55,760 nt of DNA, from the NCBI GenBank assembly GCA_017962605.1, contig JAGCUY010000178.1:1-55760 (forward strand), given 5' to 3'. The stretch's first letter is position 1. Each line of letters begins with the position of its first letter. The position numbers and the translations under genes are program-made. Source of the DNA: Kiritimatiellia bacterium. Its GTDB lineage: Bacteria > Verrucomicrobiota > Kiritimatiellia > RFP12 > JAAYLN01. The notes below the pieces were generated by a model, which was given only the letters and a program-made list of their open reading frames with translations, was not told where the DNA came from and searched no databases. Positions 16,155 through 24,548 of the stretch are shown here, in pieces.

Positions 16155-17196
16155 CACCCTTCTTTCAGAAAGGTAAACTATGAGACGTAACAGAGTCAAG
16201 GTGGCGGGCAGTGCCTACTACCATGTCATGAGCAGGTGCGCGCTTCAGCAATTTCTGCTGACGGAGGAGGCAAAGGAGATGTTCCTGAAGATTCTCCGAC
16301 GAGCGGAAATATTCTCGGGCGTGAGGGTAATTAACTACTGCGTGATGGACAACCATTTCCATGTCCTTGTCCATGTGCCGCAAAGGAGGGAGGTGCCCGA
16401 CGACGAGCTCGACAAGCGCATCCGCGTCCTATACGGCCCGGACAAGGCCAAACGAATTCGCGAGCGCTGGAAAATGCTACGCGAACTCAAGGCGGAGAAG
16501 GTCATTGAACGCGAACGGGCCGCCTACCGCAAGCGGATGTTCGACATTTCGGAGTTCATGAAGACTTTCAAGCAGCGTTTCTCACTGTGGTATTGCTCCA
16601 ACCACGGGAACATCGAGGGGACTATCTGGCAAGGGCCTTTCCATAGCGTCCTTATCGAGGGTCGACGCGACGCCCTGAATGCCGTCTCGGCCTACATTAC
16701 GCTCAATCCCGTGAGAGCCAAACTCGTGAGTCGGCCTGAGGACTACCGCTGGAGCGCCTACGGCGCGGCCACAGCGGGCAACCGGCGCGCCCGTGCTGCG
16801 CTGCTTTCATCATACGATGAGAAGTTCCCGCTTGCAGAGCGCTGCAAGGCTTACGCATCGCTGATCGAGGCCGCCATGGCCGTGAGCGGTGAAGAGGAGG
16901 CGGGAGTCAAGCCAGACGCCACGGCGGACAAGCCTAGCAAGGGCGGCAAGAAGAAGGTGAGCGTGATGAGGGTTCGAAACCGCGACATTTCACGCGGCGT
17001 GGCTTTCGGTTCACACAAATTCGTGGTGGCGACGATACTCGCCGCAAGCAACACATCTGAGGTGCTGACTTTCCCGAAGGCATTTTGCCTAGGTGAAAAA
17101 TTGGTACCGCTTTTCTGCGCCGGGCGGCGTGGAGCATAAGGGGAATCTGGGGAATTGTTGGTAAACTCTATCTAAATGAAGGGTGTCTCCCTTCAA
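16144..17196. mobile_element. REP-bracketed RAYT unit 1
   Basis: The transposase gene is flanked by two 17-bp REP hairpins in inverted orientation. The left is GAAGGGTGACACCCTTC at 16146-16162. The right, read on the other strand, differs at one base (17178-17194). Similarity extends a few bases outward (TTGAAGGG). The left hairpin supplies the yihY stop codon and the right one lies over the upstream edge of the DUF486 gene. Confidence 0.75.
16180..17139 (+). CDS. REP-associated tyrosine transposase (RAYT, Y1_Tnp)
   Basis: 319 residues. HUH-type single-strand DNA transposase with YYHVMSRC at the start, the metal-binding NHFHVLVHVP at about residue 60, and the catalytic tyrosine in SAYITLNPVRAKLV near 170. 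ATG at 16180 has AGAAAGG upstream. Compared with RAYT 2 (48892-49785) the domain order and the end (SRGVAFG, KFV-ATI) match, so they are paralogues. Family members bind REP hairpins; the flanking REPs here support activity on them. The gene looks intact. Confidence 0.9.
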   Translation: MRRNRVKVAGSAYYHVMSRCALQQFLLTEEAKEMFLKILRRAEIFSGVRVINYCVMDNHFHVLVHVPQRREVPDDELDKRIRVLYGPDKAKRIRERWKMLRELKAEKVIERERAAYRKRMFDISEFMKTFKQRFSLWYCSNHGNIEGTIWQGPFHSVLIEGRRDALNAVSAYITLNPVRAKLVSRPEDYRWSAYGAATAGNRRARAALLSSYDEKFPLAERCKAYASLIEAAMAVSGEEEAGVKPDATADKPSKGGKKKVSVMRVRNRDISRGVAFGSHKFVVATILAASNTSEVLTFPKAFCLGEKLVPLFCAGRRGA

Positions 17197-17202
17197 CTGA
17201 AA

Positions 17203-17556
17203 ATGAAAACACTGATTACACTGGGAATGATGGTTTGCGGGAACGTGTTCATGACGACCGCTTGGTATTGGCATTTGAGGAGCGGGGCGGCCAATGGGAA
17301 ACCTATGCCGCTGATCGTCCTGATGAGCTGGGGGATCGCGCTACTCGAATACTCCATTATGGTGCCGGCTAACAGGCTCGGCGCATCCGCCGGCATGTCT
17401 GTGGCTCAACTCAAGGTCGCACAGGAGGTTATTACCCTACTGGTGTTCGCGCCTTTCGCCGCATTTGTCCTGGGCGAGAAGATGAGGCTGGATTACCTTT
17501 GGGCGTTCTTCTGCCTCGTTGGCGCCGTGTATTTTGTGAACAGGCAGAATTTTTGA
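17203..17556 (+). CDS. DUF486 (DMT-like) small membrane protein
   Basis: 117 residues with four hydrophobic helices, as in the DUF486 family. It starts MKTLITLGMMVCGNVFMTTAWY and ends GAVYFVNRQNF. An upstream ATG at 17176 lies in the REP hairpin and would add nine unrelated residues, so 17203 is preferred; no ribosome site is obvious for either. The insertion of the RAYT unit may have removed the original leader. Function unknown; the fold is related to small multidrug transporters. Confidence 0.85.
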   Translation: MKTLITLGMMVCGNVFMTTAWYWHLRSGAANGKPMPLIVLMSWGIALLEYSIMVPANRLGASAGMSVAQLKVAQEVITLLVFAPFAAFVLGEKMRLDYLWAFFCLVGAVYFVNRQNF

Positions 17557-17582
17557 GGGGATGGGGGAATGAATAAGAGGGA

Positions 17583-17700
17583 AATTTGAGATTTGAAATT
17601 TAAAATCTAAGATTTAAGATTTCAGATTTGAGAAAGAAGAAAAAAAGAAAGAGATATGAAAGAAAGAGATATGGGAGGTGAGGGAAGATATAAATTTGGA
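17583..17700. repeat. AT-rich degenerate repeat (AATTTGAGATTT type)
   Basis: A run of ATTTGA, AATTTAAA, GATTTAAG and ATTTCAG variants fills the spacer upstream of gyrA, followed by two AGAAAGAGATATG units. The same repeat fills 55684-55760 at the right edge. Confidence 0.7.
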
Positions 17701-17742
17701 AAGGGTGCGCAGTTTCTGAAACACGCGCCCGCGCGCGTTTTT

Positions 17743-17751
17743 TGATATAAT
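17743..17751 (+). promoter_or_regulatory. Extended -10 promoter of gyrA
   Basis: TGATATAAT, 31 bases before the gyrA ATG, preceded by a GC-rich alternating purine-pyrimidine stretch (CGCGCCCGCGCGCG). Confidence 0.55.
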
Positions 17752-17782
17752 AATATACCATTATTTTTGAGGATTTTTTACC

Positions 17783-20623
17783 ATGGCTGACAACGAGAAC
17801 GACGACGCCCTGAACGAGGACGCACGCACCGACACCGACGAGACTGCCGCCGAAGAACCCGCGCAGGACGAGCCAATCGTAGAGAAAATCGAGACTGTCA
17901 AGGTCGAGGACGAAATGCAGAAGTCCTACCTCGACTATTCGATGTCCGTAATCGTGGGCCGCTCCCTACCCGACGCGCGCGACGGCATGAAGCCCGTCCA
18001 CCGCCGCTCCGTTTACGCGATGCGCAAGATGGGCGTCACCCACACCCAGCCGCACCGCAAGTCGGCCGCAGTCGTCGGCGAGGTCATGGGTAAGTACCAC
18101 CCACACGGCGACGCCTCCATCTACGACACCATCGTCCGCCTCGCCCAGCCTTTCTCCATGCGCAACCGCCTGGTCGACGGTCACGGCAACTTCGGCAACA
18201 TCGACGGCTACGGCGCCGCCGCCGCCCGCTACACCGAGGTCCGCATGTGCGAACTCGCCGAAGACCTCTGCGAGGACATGGACAAGGACACCGTGGACAT
18301 GGTGCCCAACTACGACGGCCGCGAGGTCGAGCCTGTCGTCCTGCCCGCAAAGATCCCCAACCTCCTCCTCAACGGCTCCTCCGGCATCGCCGTCGGCATG
18401 GCCACCAACATCCCGACTCACAACCTCTCCGAACTCTGCGACGCCGTCAAGTTCCAGATCGACAACCCGGAGTGCTCCATCGACGACCTCCTGCAAATCG
18501 TCAAGGGCCCCGACTTCCCCACTGGCGCCATCATCTGCGGCCGCTCCGCCATCCGCCAGATGTACACCACCGGCCGCGCCTCCCTCAAGGTCCGCGCCAA
18601 GACGGAGATCGTCACCGAGAAGAACGGCCGCGAGAAGATCGTAATCTCCGAGCTCCCCTACGGCGTGAACAAGCGCCAGATGCTCATCCACCTCGGCGAC
18701 CTCATCAAGAACCACGAGATCGAGGGCATCGCCGACGTCAAGGACTTCTCTAAGGGCGACATGGGCGTGAACATCATCGTGACCGTCAAGGCCGACGCCC
18801 AGGCCGACGTGGTCCTCAACTACCTCTTCCGCCTCACCGAGCTGCAGTCGAACTTCCCGGCGAACATGCTCGCCCTCGACCACGGCACCCCGCGCCGCAT
18901 GAGCCTGAAGCTCTTCCTCAAGTGCTTCATCGACCACCGCGTCGAAGTCATCACGCGCCGCACCCGCTTCCTGCTCAAGAAGGCGCAGGACCGCGTCCAC
19001 ATCCTCGAAGGCTTCAAGATCGCCATCGACAACATCGACGAGGTCGTCCGCATCATCCGCTCCTCCAAGGACGACGACGAGGCCAAGGCCCGCCTCCTCG
19101 AGCGCTTCGGCCTCGACGACGCCCAGTCCTCAGCCATCCTCGACATGCGCCTCCGCCAGCTCACCGGCCTCCAGCGCGACAAGGTCGAGGAGGAATACCA
19201 GCAGCTCCTCAAGGACATCGCCGAATACAAGGCGATCCTCGCCGAACCCCAGCGCGTCCTCGACATCATCAAGGCCGACATGGACTACGCCAAGGAGAAA
19301 TACGGCGCCCGCGACCCCCGCCGCACCGAAATCCGCGAGGACCTCGACGACCTCAGCGCCAACCCTCTCGACTACATCAAGAACGAGCCCTGCATCATCA
19401 CCCTCACCCGCCGCAACTACATCAAGCGCTCGCCGCTCGACGGCCTCGAGGAGCAGAAGCGCGGCGGCAAGGGCCGCAAGGGCTCCAAGAACAAGGAGGA
19501 GGACGAGATCCTGCGCGTCGTCACCGCGACGACCCACGACAAGCTCCTCTTCTTCACTTCCTACGGTCGCGTCTTCGAGGGGATGGTTTACCAGATCCCC
19601 GAGTCCGACCTCAACTCCACCGGCAAGGCGCTCGTGAACGGCATCAACCTCGACCCCGGCGTCCCCGAAGGCGCCAAGGACGCCTACGGCGCCGACATCC
19701 CCGCACGCCCCGCCGAGCGCGTCCTCTCCGTGATAACCCTTGGCGACGCCAAGCGCGACCGCCTCGAGATATACAACGACACCGAGGCGATCTTCTTCGC
19801 CACCCGCAAGGGCATTATCAAGAAGACCTCCCTCCGCGAGTTCGTGAACATCAACAAGAGCGGCATCCGCGCACTCAACCTCCGCGACGGCGACGAGCTC
19901 GTCGGCGCCGAGCTGGTGGAGCGCGACGACGAGCTCTTCCTCGTGTCGGCCTCCGGCCAGGCGCTGCACTTCAACGAGCACGACGCCCGCGCCATGGGCC
20001 GCGCCGCAGCCGGCGTAATCGGCATGCGGCTCTCCGGCGTGGTGTGGAACAGCGCCGCGGAGAACGAAGGGGCCGCCGATGGAGACGACGGAGGCGAAGC
20101 GACCGCCGCCACCGGCAAAGACGGGGCGGCCGACGAAATCAGGGCGCTTGTCAAGGTGGACAAGGCCGAAGACGCGCGGCTGCTGCTGATCGTGGAGAAC
20201 GGCTACGGCGTGCTGACGCGGCCCGCCAGCTACACCATCCACAAGCGCGGCGGCATGGGCATGAAGTCCATCAACACCGAAGGCCGCAACGGCAAGGTCG
20301 TCTTCGCCGCATGCGTGCGGACGGGGAATGTTGGGGGAACGGGGAACGGGGAACAGGGAACAGATGGGGAACGGGGAACGGGGAATGGGGAACGGGGAAC
20401 GGCCGCCGACAGCCTGGTGGTAATCACCGCGAACGGGCAGATAATCCGCATGAGCGTCCGGGGCATCCGGGAGTGCGGGCGCGGCTCGTCCGGCGTCAAG
20501 GTCGTGGATGTCGCGAAGAACGACCGCGTCATCTCCGCCTCGGTCGTGCCTGGGGAGGACGTCGCCCCCGAGGCTCCAGTCGAGAATCCCGAAACCGAAC
20601 CTGAAACCGAACCCGCCAACTAG
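17783..20623 (+). CDS. gyrA: DNA gyrase subunit A
   Basis: 946 residues, long for GyrA (usually 800-900). An acidic N-terminal extension of about 45 residues precedes [19 protein letters not shown]. Catalytic tyrosine Y150 sits in [10 protein letters not shown]. The GyrA box reads QKRGGKG (near 555), so it is gyrase rather than ParC. The C-terminal pinwheel is interrupted at about residues 847-873 by a Gly/Asn/Glu/Thr-rich stretch encoded by GGGGAACG heptamers. After it the pinwheel resumes with [15 protein letters not shown] and ends in an acidic tail. It is followed 51 bp later by gyrB, opposite to the common gyrB-gyrA order. Confidence 0.97.
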   Translation: MADNENDDALNEDARTDTDETAAEEPAQDEPIVEKIETVKVEDEMQKSYLDYSMSVIVGRSLPDARDGMKPVHRRSVYAMRKMGVTHTQPHRKSAAVVGEVMGKYHPHGDASIYDTIVRLAQPFSMRNRLVDGHGNFGNIDGYGAAAARYTEVRMCELAEDLCEDMDKDTVDMVPNYDGREVEPVVLPAKIPNLLLNGSSGIAVGMATNIPTHNLSELCDAVKFQIDNPECSIDDLLQIVKGPDFPTGAIICGRSAIRQMYTTGRASLKVRAKTEIVTEKNGREKIVISELPYGVNKRQMLIHLGDLIKNHEIEGIADVKDFSKGDMGVNIIVTVKADAQADVVLNYLFRLTELQSNFPANMLALDHGTPRRMSLKLFLKCFIDHRVEVITRRTRFLLKKAQDRVHILEGFKIAIDNIDEVVRIIRSSKDDDEAKARLLERFGLDDAQSSAILDMRLRQLTGLQRDKVEEEYQQLLKDIAEYKAILAEPQRVLDIIKADMDYAKEKYGARDPRRTEIREDLDDLSANPLDYIKNEPCIITLTRRNYIKRSPLDGLEEQKRGGKGRKGSKNKEEDEILRVVTATTHDKLLFFTSYGRVFEGMVYQIPESDLNSTGKALVNGINLDPGVPEGAKDAYGADIPARPAERVLSVITLGDAKRDRLEIYNDTEAIFFATRKGIIKKTSLREFVNINKSGIRALNLRDGDELVGAELVERDDELFLVSASGQALHFNEHDARAMGRAAAGVIGMRLSGVVWNSAAENEGAADGDDGGEATAATGKDGAADEIRALVKVDKAEDARLLLIVENGYGVLTRPASYTIHKRGGMGMKSINTEGRNGKVVFAACVRTGNVGGTGNGEQGTDGERGTGNGERGTAADSLVVITANGQIIRMSVRGIRECGRGSSGVKVVDVAKNDRVISASVVPGEDVAPEAPVENPETEPETEPAN
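20322..20402 (+). repeat. Heptamer repeat inserted in gyrA
   Basis: About ten copies of GGGGAAC(G/A/T) in the gyrA C-terminal domain. Length is compatible with frame. The reverse complement fills spacers at 12625, 14936 and 23425. Confidence 0.85.
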
Positions 20624-20628
20624 CTCTG

Positions 20629-20661
20629 GCGATTTCACATTTCCACAATTTCACATTTCCA
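20629..20661. repeat. TTTCACATTTCCACA tandem pair
   Basis: Two copies lie between gyrA and gyrB. Similar TTTTCACATTTCCACATTTC occurs at about 36930-36945. Confidence 0.6.
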
Positions 20662-20674
20662 CAAGGAATCAACC

Positions 20675-23263
20675 ATGGCCGAGAATATCAAGGACGGCGC
20701 CGACGGCGCCGAAGTGGCTCTCAACGACGGCATCAAGGTCGAGGGCGACTACAACGCCAGCCAAATCCAGCACCTGAAGGGCCTGGAGGCCGTCAGGATG
20801 CGCCCCGCCATGTACATTGGCGACACCTTCGAGAAGGGCTACCACCACTGCGTCTATGAGGTCGTCGACAACTGCATCGACGAGTTCATGGCCGGCTACG
20901 GCACCAACATCGACGTCTCCCTCAACGCCGACGGCTCCTGCACCGTCGCCGACGAGGCGCGCGGCATCCCCGTCGACGAGCATCCCACCGAGCACCGCCC
21001 CGCCATCGAGGTCGTCCTCACCGAACTCCACGCCGGAGGCAAGTTCGGCACCGGCGGCTACCAGGTCTCAGGCGGCCTCCACGGCGTCGGCGTGAAGTGC
21101 GTCAACGCCCTCTCCGAGTGGATGGAGGTCGAGGTGCGCCGCGACGGCAAGCGCCACCGCATCCGCTTCTCCCGCGGCAAGATCACCGAGCCGCTCCACG
21201 TGGTTGGCCCCGCCGAGGGTACCGGCACCACCATCACCTTCTACCTCGACAACACCATCTTCAAGGAACCCGACGGCTCCGCCTGCTCCTTCAAGTGGGA
21301 CATCCTCGCCAAGCGCTTCAACGAGCTCGCCTTCCTCAACCCCGGCGTCAACATCCGCTTCAGCGAGGAGGCCACCGGCCGCCGCCAGGAGTTCAGGCAC
21401 GCCGACGGCATCGTCGGCTACGTCAAGGCCCTGAACCTCGGTGCCGAACTCACCACCCCCGCCGTAATCGAGTTCGCCGGCTCCGAGAAGATCGGCCACA
21501 ACGACGCCACCGGCCGCGACCTCGTCGTCCAGGTGCGCATCGCCATGGTCTATGCCAAGGCCAAGTGGGACGAGACGATCCTCACCTACGCCAACGGCAT
21601 CAACACGCACGAGGGCGGCACGCACCTCGAAGGCTTTAAGACCGCCCTCACCTCCATCGTCAACGCCTTCGCCAAGGACAAGAAGCTCATCAAGGAGAAC
21701 GAGTCCACCCCATCCGGAGAGGACATCCGCCAGGGCCTGACCTGCATCATCCTCGTCCTCCACCCGGCCCCCCAGTTCGAGGGCCAGACCAAGACCAAGC
21801 TCGGCAACGGCGAGGTCAAGGGTATCGTCCAGAAGCTCGTCTTCAAGAAGCTCAAGGACTACTTCGAGGAAAACCCCGCCATCGGCACCGAGATCGTCAA
21901 CAAGGTCCTCCAGTCGATGCGAGCCCGCGAGGCCGCCCAGAAGGTCAAGGACAAGATGCTCAAGGCCGGCGGCCCCGAACTCGGCGGCCTGCTCGGCAAG
22001 CTTGCCGACTGCCAGTCCAACGACCCCGCCGAGTGCGAGCTCTTCCTCGTGGAGGGCGACTCCGCAGGTGGCTCCGCCGTCTCAGGCCGCGACAACCGCA
22101 CCCAGGCCATCCTCCCCCTGCGCGGCAAGGTCCTCAACGTAGAAAAGGCCAACCTCGAGCGCCAGATGGAGAACGCCGAAATCCGCACCATGATCACCGC
22201 CATCGGCGGCGGCTACGACCACGAGGAGGAGGTCATCGAGACCGACGACTTCGGCGTCAAGCACAAGGTGGCGCGCCACGTGTCCTTCGACGTCTCGAAG
22301 ATCCGCTACAACAAGGTCATCATCATGACCGATGCCGACGTCGACGGCGCCCACATCCGCACCCTGCTCCTCACCTTCTTCTACCGTAAGATGCGCTCCC
22401 TCATCGAGCACGGCCACGTCTATATGGCGCAGCCGCCTCTATACGGCATCAAGCGCAAGGGCAAGATCGAATACATCGCTTCCGACGCCGTCCTCACCAA
22501 CAAGCTGCTCAAGCTCGGCTGCGGCGACTTCCGCTTCGTCTTCGCCGACGGCGTCCGCTCCCTTGAGGCCGACCGCCTCCCCTCGCTGCTCGACGTCCTC
22601 GCAACCGCCAAGTCGCAGTGCACCGTCCTCGAGAAGCAGAAGATCAACATCCGCGAGTTTTTCTCCCTCCGCAGCCCCGAGACAGGCGAGTTCCCGCGCT
22701 TCCGCGTGGCCTCCGACACCGACGGCAACCAGGTCTTCCGCTTCGTCTTCCGCAAGGAGGAGGCCGACGCCATCAAGGCCGAGGTCCAGGCGGCCCTTGG
22801 ATGCCCCATGGAGGAGCTCGACGAGCCGGAGAACCCCAACTACAACTGCACAGAAATCAAGCAGGCGGCCACCCTCCGCCGCGAGATGGACAACCTCGTC
22901 CAGGTCTATGGCTTCGCGCGCGGAGACTTCCTCGGCGCCGGCGAAGGCTCGGCCCCCATCGGGAAGCTGATCGACACCAAGGGCGACGAGACGCCCGTCT
23001 CCTCGCTCCTCGACCTCCTCGCGGAGATTCGAGAACGTGGCGGACGCGGGCTGACCATCCAGCGCTACAAGGGCCTTGGCGAAATGGACTACGACCAGCT
23101 CTACGACACGACTATGGACCCGCGCAACCGCAGGCTCCGCCGCGCCGAACTGGTCGATGCCATCGAGGCCGACAAGATCTTCGAGAAGCTGATGGGCGAC
23201 CTGGTTGAGCCGCGCCGCCGCTTCATTGAGGAGAACGCCCTCTCGGCGGATATTGATGCGTAG
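20675..23263 (+). CDS. gyrB: DNA gyrase subunit B
   Basis: 862 residues. GHKL ATPase: YEVVDNCIDEF, GTGGYQVSGGLHGVGVK. Transducer and TOPRIM follow, with VEGDSAGGSA near residue 453 and DADVDGAHIRTLLLTFFYR near 550. The C-terminal QRYKGLGEMDYDQLYDTTMDP is present. An insert within TOPRIM (about residues 630-745, including MEELDEPENPNYN) resembles that of many Gram-negative GyrB proteins. AAGGA lies seven bases before the ATG. The gene shares an operon with gyrA; a hairpin follows the stop directly. Confidence 0.97.
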   Translation: MAENIKDGADGAEVALNDGIKVEGDYNASQIQHLKGLEAVRMRPAMYIGDTFEKGYHHCVYEVVDNCIDEFMAGYGTNIDVSLNADGSCTVADEARGIPVDEHPTEHRPAIEVVLTELHAGGKFGTGGYQVSGGLHGVGVKCVNALSEWMEVEVRRDGKRHRIRFSRGKITEPLHVVGPAEGTGTTITFYLDNTIFKEPDGSACSFKWDILAKRFNELAFLNPGVNIRFSEEATGRRQEFRHADGIVGYVKALNLGAELTTPAVIEFAGSEKIGHNDATGRDLVVQVRIAMVYAKAKWDETILTYANGINTHEGGTHLEGFKTALTSIVNAFAKDKKLIKENESTPSGEDIRQGLTCIILVLHPAPQFEGQTKTKLGNGEVKGIVQKLVFKKLKDYFEENPAIGTEIVNKVLQSMRAREAAQKVKDKMLKAGGPELGGLLGKLADCQSNDPAECELFLVEGDSAGGSAVSGRDNRTQAILPLRGKVLNVEKANLERQMENAEIRTMITAIGGGYDHEEEVIETDDFGVKHKVARHVSFDVSKIRYNKVIIMTDADVDGAHIRTLLLTFFYRKMRSLIEHGHVYMAQPPLYGIKRKGKIEYIASDAVLTNKLLKLGCGDFRFVFADGVRSLEADRLPSLLDVLATAKSQCTVLEKQKINIREFFSLRSPETGEFPRFRVASDTDGNQVFRFVFRKEEADAIKAEVQAALGCPMEELDEPENPNYNCTEIKQAATLRREMDNLVQVYGFARGDFLGAGEGSAPIGKLIDTKGDETPVSSLLDLLAEIRERGGRGLTIQRYKGLGEMDYDQLYDTTMDPRNRRLRRAELVDAIEADKIFEKLMGDLVEPRRRFIEENALSADIDA

Positions 23264-23282
23264 AAAGCGCCAAAGGCGCTTT
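23264..23282 (+). terminator. Hairpin directly after gyrB
   Basis: AAAGCGCC-AAA-GGCGCTTT begins at the first base after the stop. It has an 8-bp stem and ends in TTT. It may be the gyrB terminator or the first unit of the adjacent hairpin array. Confidence 0.5.
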
Positions 23283-23373
23283 GGAGGTTTGGCGCCTGGG
23301 AGGTTTTGCGCTAACGCACCCGGGAGGGTTGGCGCTGGCGCGCCTGGGAGGGTTGGGCCCTTCGGGCGAGGTT
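23283..23373. repeat. GGGAGG-spaced array of different hairpins
   Basis: Units of (T/C)GGGAGGgTT are followed each time by a different short palindrome: GGCGCC, TGCG-CTAA-CGCA, GGCGC-TG-GCGCGCC and GCCC-TTC-GGGC. The spacer sequence is conserved while the stems vary. Confidence 0.65.
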
Positions 23374-23424
23374 TAGAAACAACAAGGGCCGCAGATGCGA
23401 CCCTTGTGTGTTGCGGGAAACACT

Positions 23425-23452
23425 GTTACCTGTTCCCAGTTCCCTGTTCCCC
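23425..23452. repeat. GTTCCC-type heptamer repeat
   Basis: GTTACCTGTTCCCAGTTCCC and onward, of the same family as 14936-15018. Confidence 0.65.
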
Positions 23453-23482
23453 GCGCTGGGGCGGCGGCAGCCGCCCCAGCGC
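23453..23482 (-). terminator. Strong hairpin after the lipoprotein gene
   Basis: A perfect 13-bp stem (GCGCTGGGGCGGC) with a four-base loop lies nine bases after the stop of the minus-strand gene. No T tract follows on that strand. Confidence 0.6.
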
Positions 23483-23490
23483 AATGGCCA

Positions 23491-24336
23491 TTAGATGCCA
23501 GCGGAGACGCCGGTCGCGTAAATCGTGACCGAGCCGCTGACGGCCATGAACTGCGTGGCGCCCCTGCCCCTGGTGTAGCTGGCGTCGATCGTGCGGTTAG
23601 ATAGCGTTCCGCTTGTCTTCGAAGAGCCGCCGGACCAGTCGCCAGACAGGGTACCACTGAGCTTGATCTTGCTGTTGGAGGTGCTGGTGGCCTCGAAGGT
23701 GAAGCGGATGTGCGCGGCGGTAATGTAGCCCTCGTTATCGGCATTCGGGCAACTCGCGCCGGTGATCTTCCCGCTATAAACCATGCCGGTGTTGTCCTGG
23801 AAGGTCAGCAGATTGCCCTTCTGGGTCAGGTTAAGCCAGGTGATCGGAGATTCATTGACTGCCGCAGCAGCAGCTTCGGCAATATTGTATTTGAATCCGA
23901 TTGTAACGGTCTTGCCAATGTACGGAGCGACATTCGCGGCAAGATTGATGCTGATGTTCCCGGCAGAATAGTCAATGGTGACGGTGTGGCCGGCGCTGCC
24001 GCTAAACGTCGTTGTCTTGTCTCCGTTGTCGGTGAAGGAGCCGACCGAGGCAATCGTCACGGTAACGCTTCCCGGAACAAGACCCGCCTTGCCCGTTGAA
24101 TAGCTGCCATTCCCGTTATAGGTGGTGGTTACTGAATCAGACGCCTCAGTTACAGTTTCGCCGCCGGAATCCTCGGCGGCAACAGCCGTGACGAGCTTGT
24201 AGGTGCCGGTGAAGTTGGCCCAGGAGTAGGCGTCGTTCCAGGACTCGCCGGAGTGGACGCCGCCCCATTCGCAGCCCACGAGGGCTGCGGCACAGATGGC
24301 TGAGGCGGCGGTGATGGGGATGATGGAGTTTTTCAT
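23491..24336 (-). CDS. Putative lipoprotein, Thr/Ser/Gly-rich
   Basis: 281 residues. A signal peptide with lipobox LVGC (Cys22) predicts a lipid-anchored envelope protein. The mature part is rich in T, S, G and N and looks all-beta: alternating strands such as KTTTFSGSAGHTVTIDY and IRFTFEATSTSNSKIKLSG. No family is recognised. It is a single gene between a strong hairpin (23453-23482) and an extended -10 at 24511-24519. Its long leader of about 170 bases is made of GTTAGT and GTAGGTG repeats. It may be a surface lipoprotein of variable type; function unknown. Confidence 0.75.
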   Translation of the reverse strand: MKNSIIPITAASAICAAALVGCEWGGVHSGESWNDAYSWANFTGTYKLVTAVAAEDSGGETVTEASDSVTTTYNGNGSYSTGKAGLVPGSVTVTIASVGSFTDNGDKTTTFSGSAGHTVTIDYSAGNISINLAANVAPYIGKTVTIGFKYNIAEAAAAAVNESPITWLNLTQKGNLLTFQDNTGMVYSGKITGASCPNADNEGYITAAHIRFTFEATSTSNSKIKLSGTLSGDWSGGSSKTSGTLSNRTIDASYTRGRGATQFMAVSGSVTIYATGVSAGI

Positions 24337-24482
24337 AGTAGTAGTTAGTTGTTAGTGATTAGTGGGTAGTCGTTAGTGGTTAGTCGTTAGTGGTTAGGTG
24401 TGGGCGTAGGTGTAGGCATAGGTGAAAGGTGTAGGTGTAGGCGTAGGTGAAAGGTGTAGGTGAAAGGTGTAGGTGTAGGTTA
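24337..24482. repeat. Telomere-like repeats (GTTAGT and GTAGGTG)
   Basis: Two blocks: degenerate GTTAGT/GGTTAG at 24341-24398 and GTAGGTG/AAAGGTGTAGGTG at 24399-24482. They fill the leader of the lipoprotein gene. A related block on the other side of the ATPase gene lies at 26142-26231. Confidence 0.85.
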
Positions 24483-24510
24483 AACAGGCGATTCCATTTT
24501 TTGATTTTTA

Positions 24511-24519
24511 ATTATACCA
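24511..24519 (-). promoter_or_regulatory. Extended -10 promoter of the lipoprotein gene
   Basis: The minus strand reads TGGTATAAT, preceded by TG. It is placed before the repeat-filled leader. Confidence 0.5.
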
Positions 24520-24548
24520 CAAGCGGGGAAATTTTGCGTCGCCTTTCT

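Noticed and set aside
17176..17202. Longer N-terminus of the DUF486 protein
   Set aside because: It reads the REP hairpin; family members start at the second Met.
19130..20638. 502-codon minus-strand open frame
   Set aside because: Antisense shadow of gyrA with biased composition.
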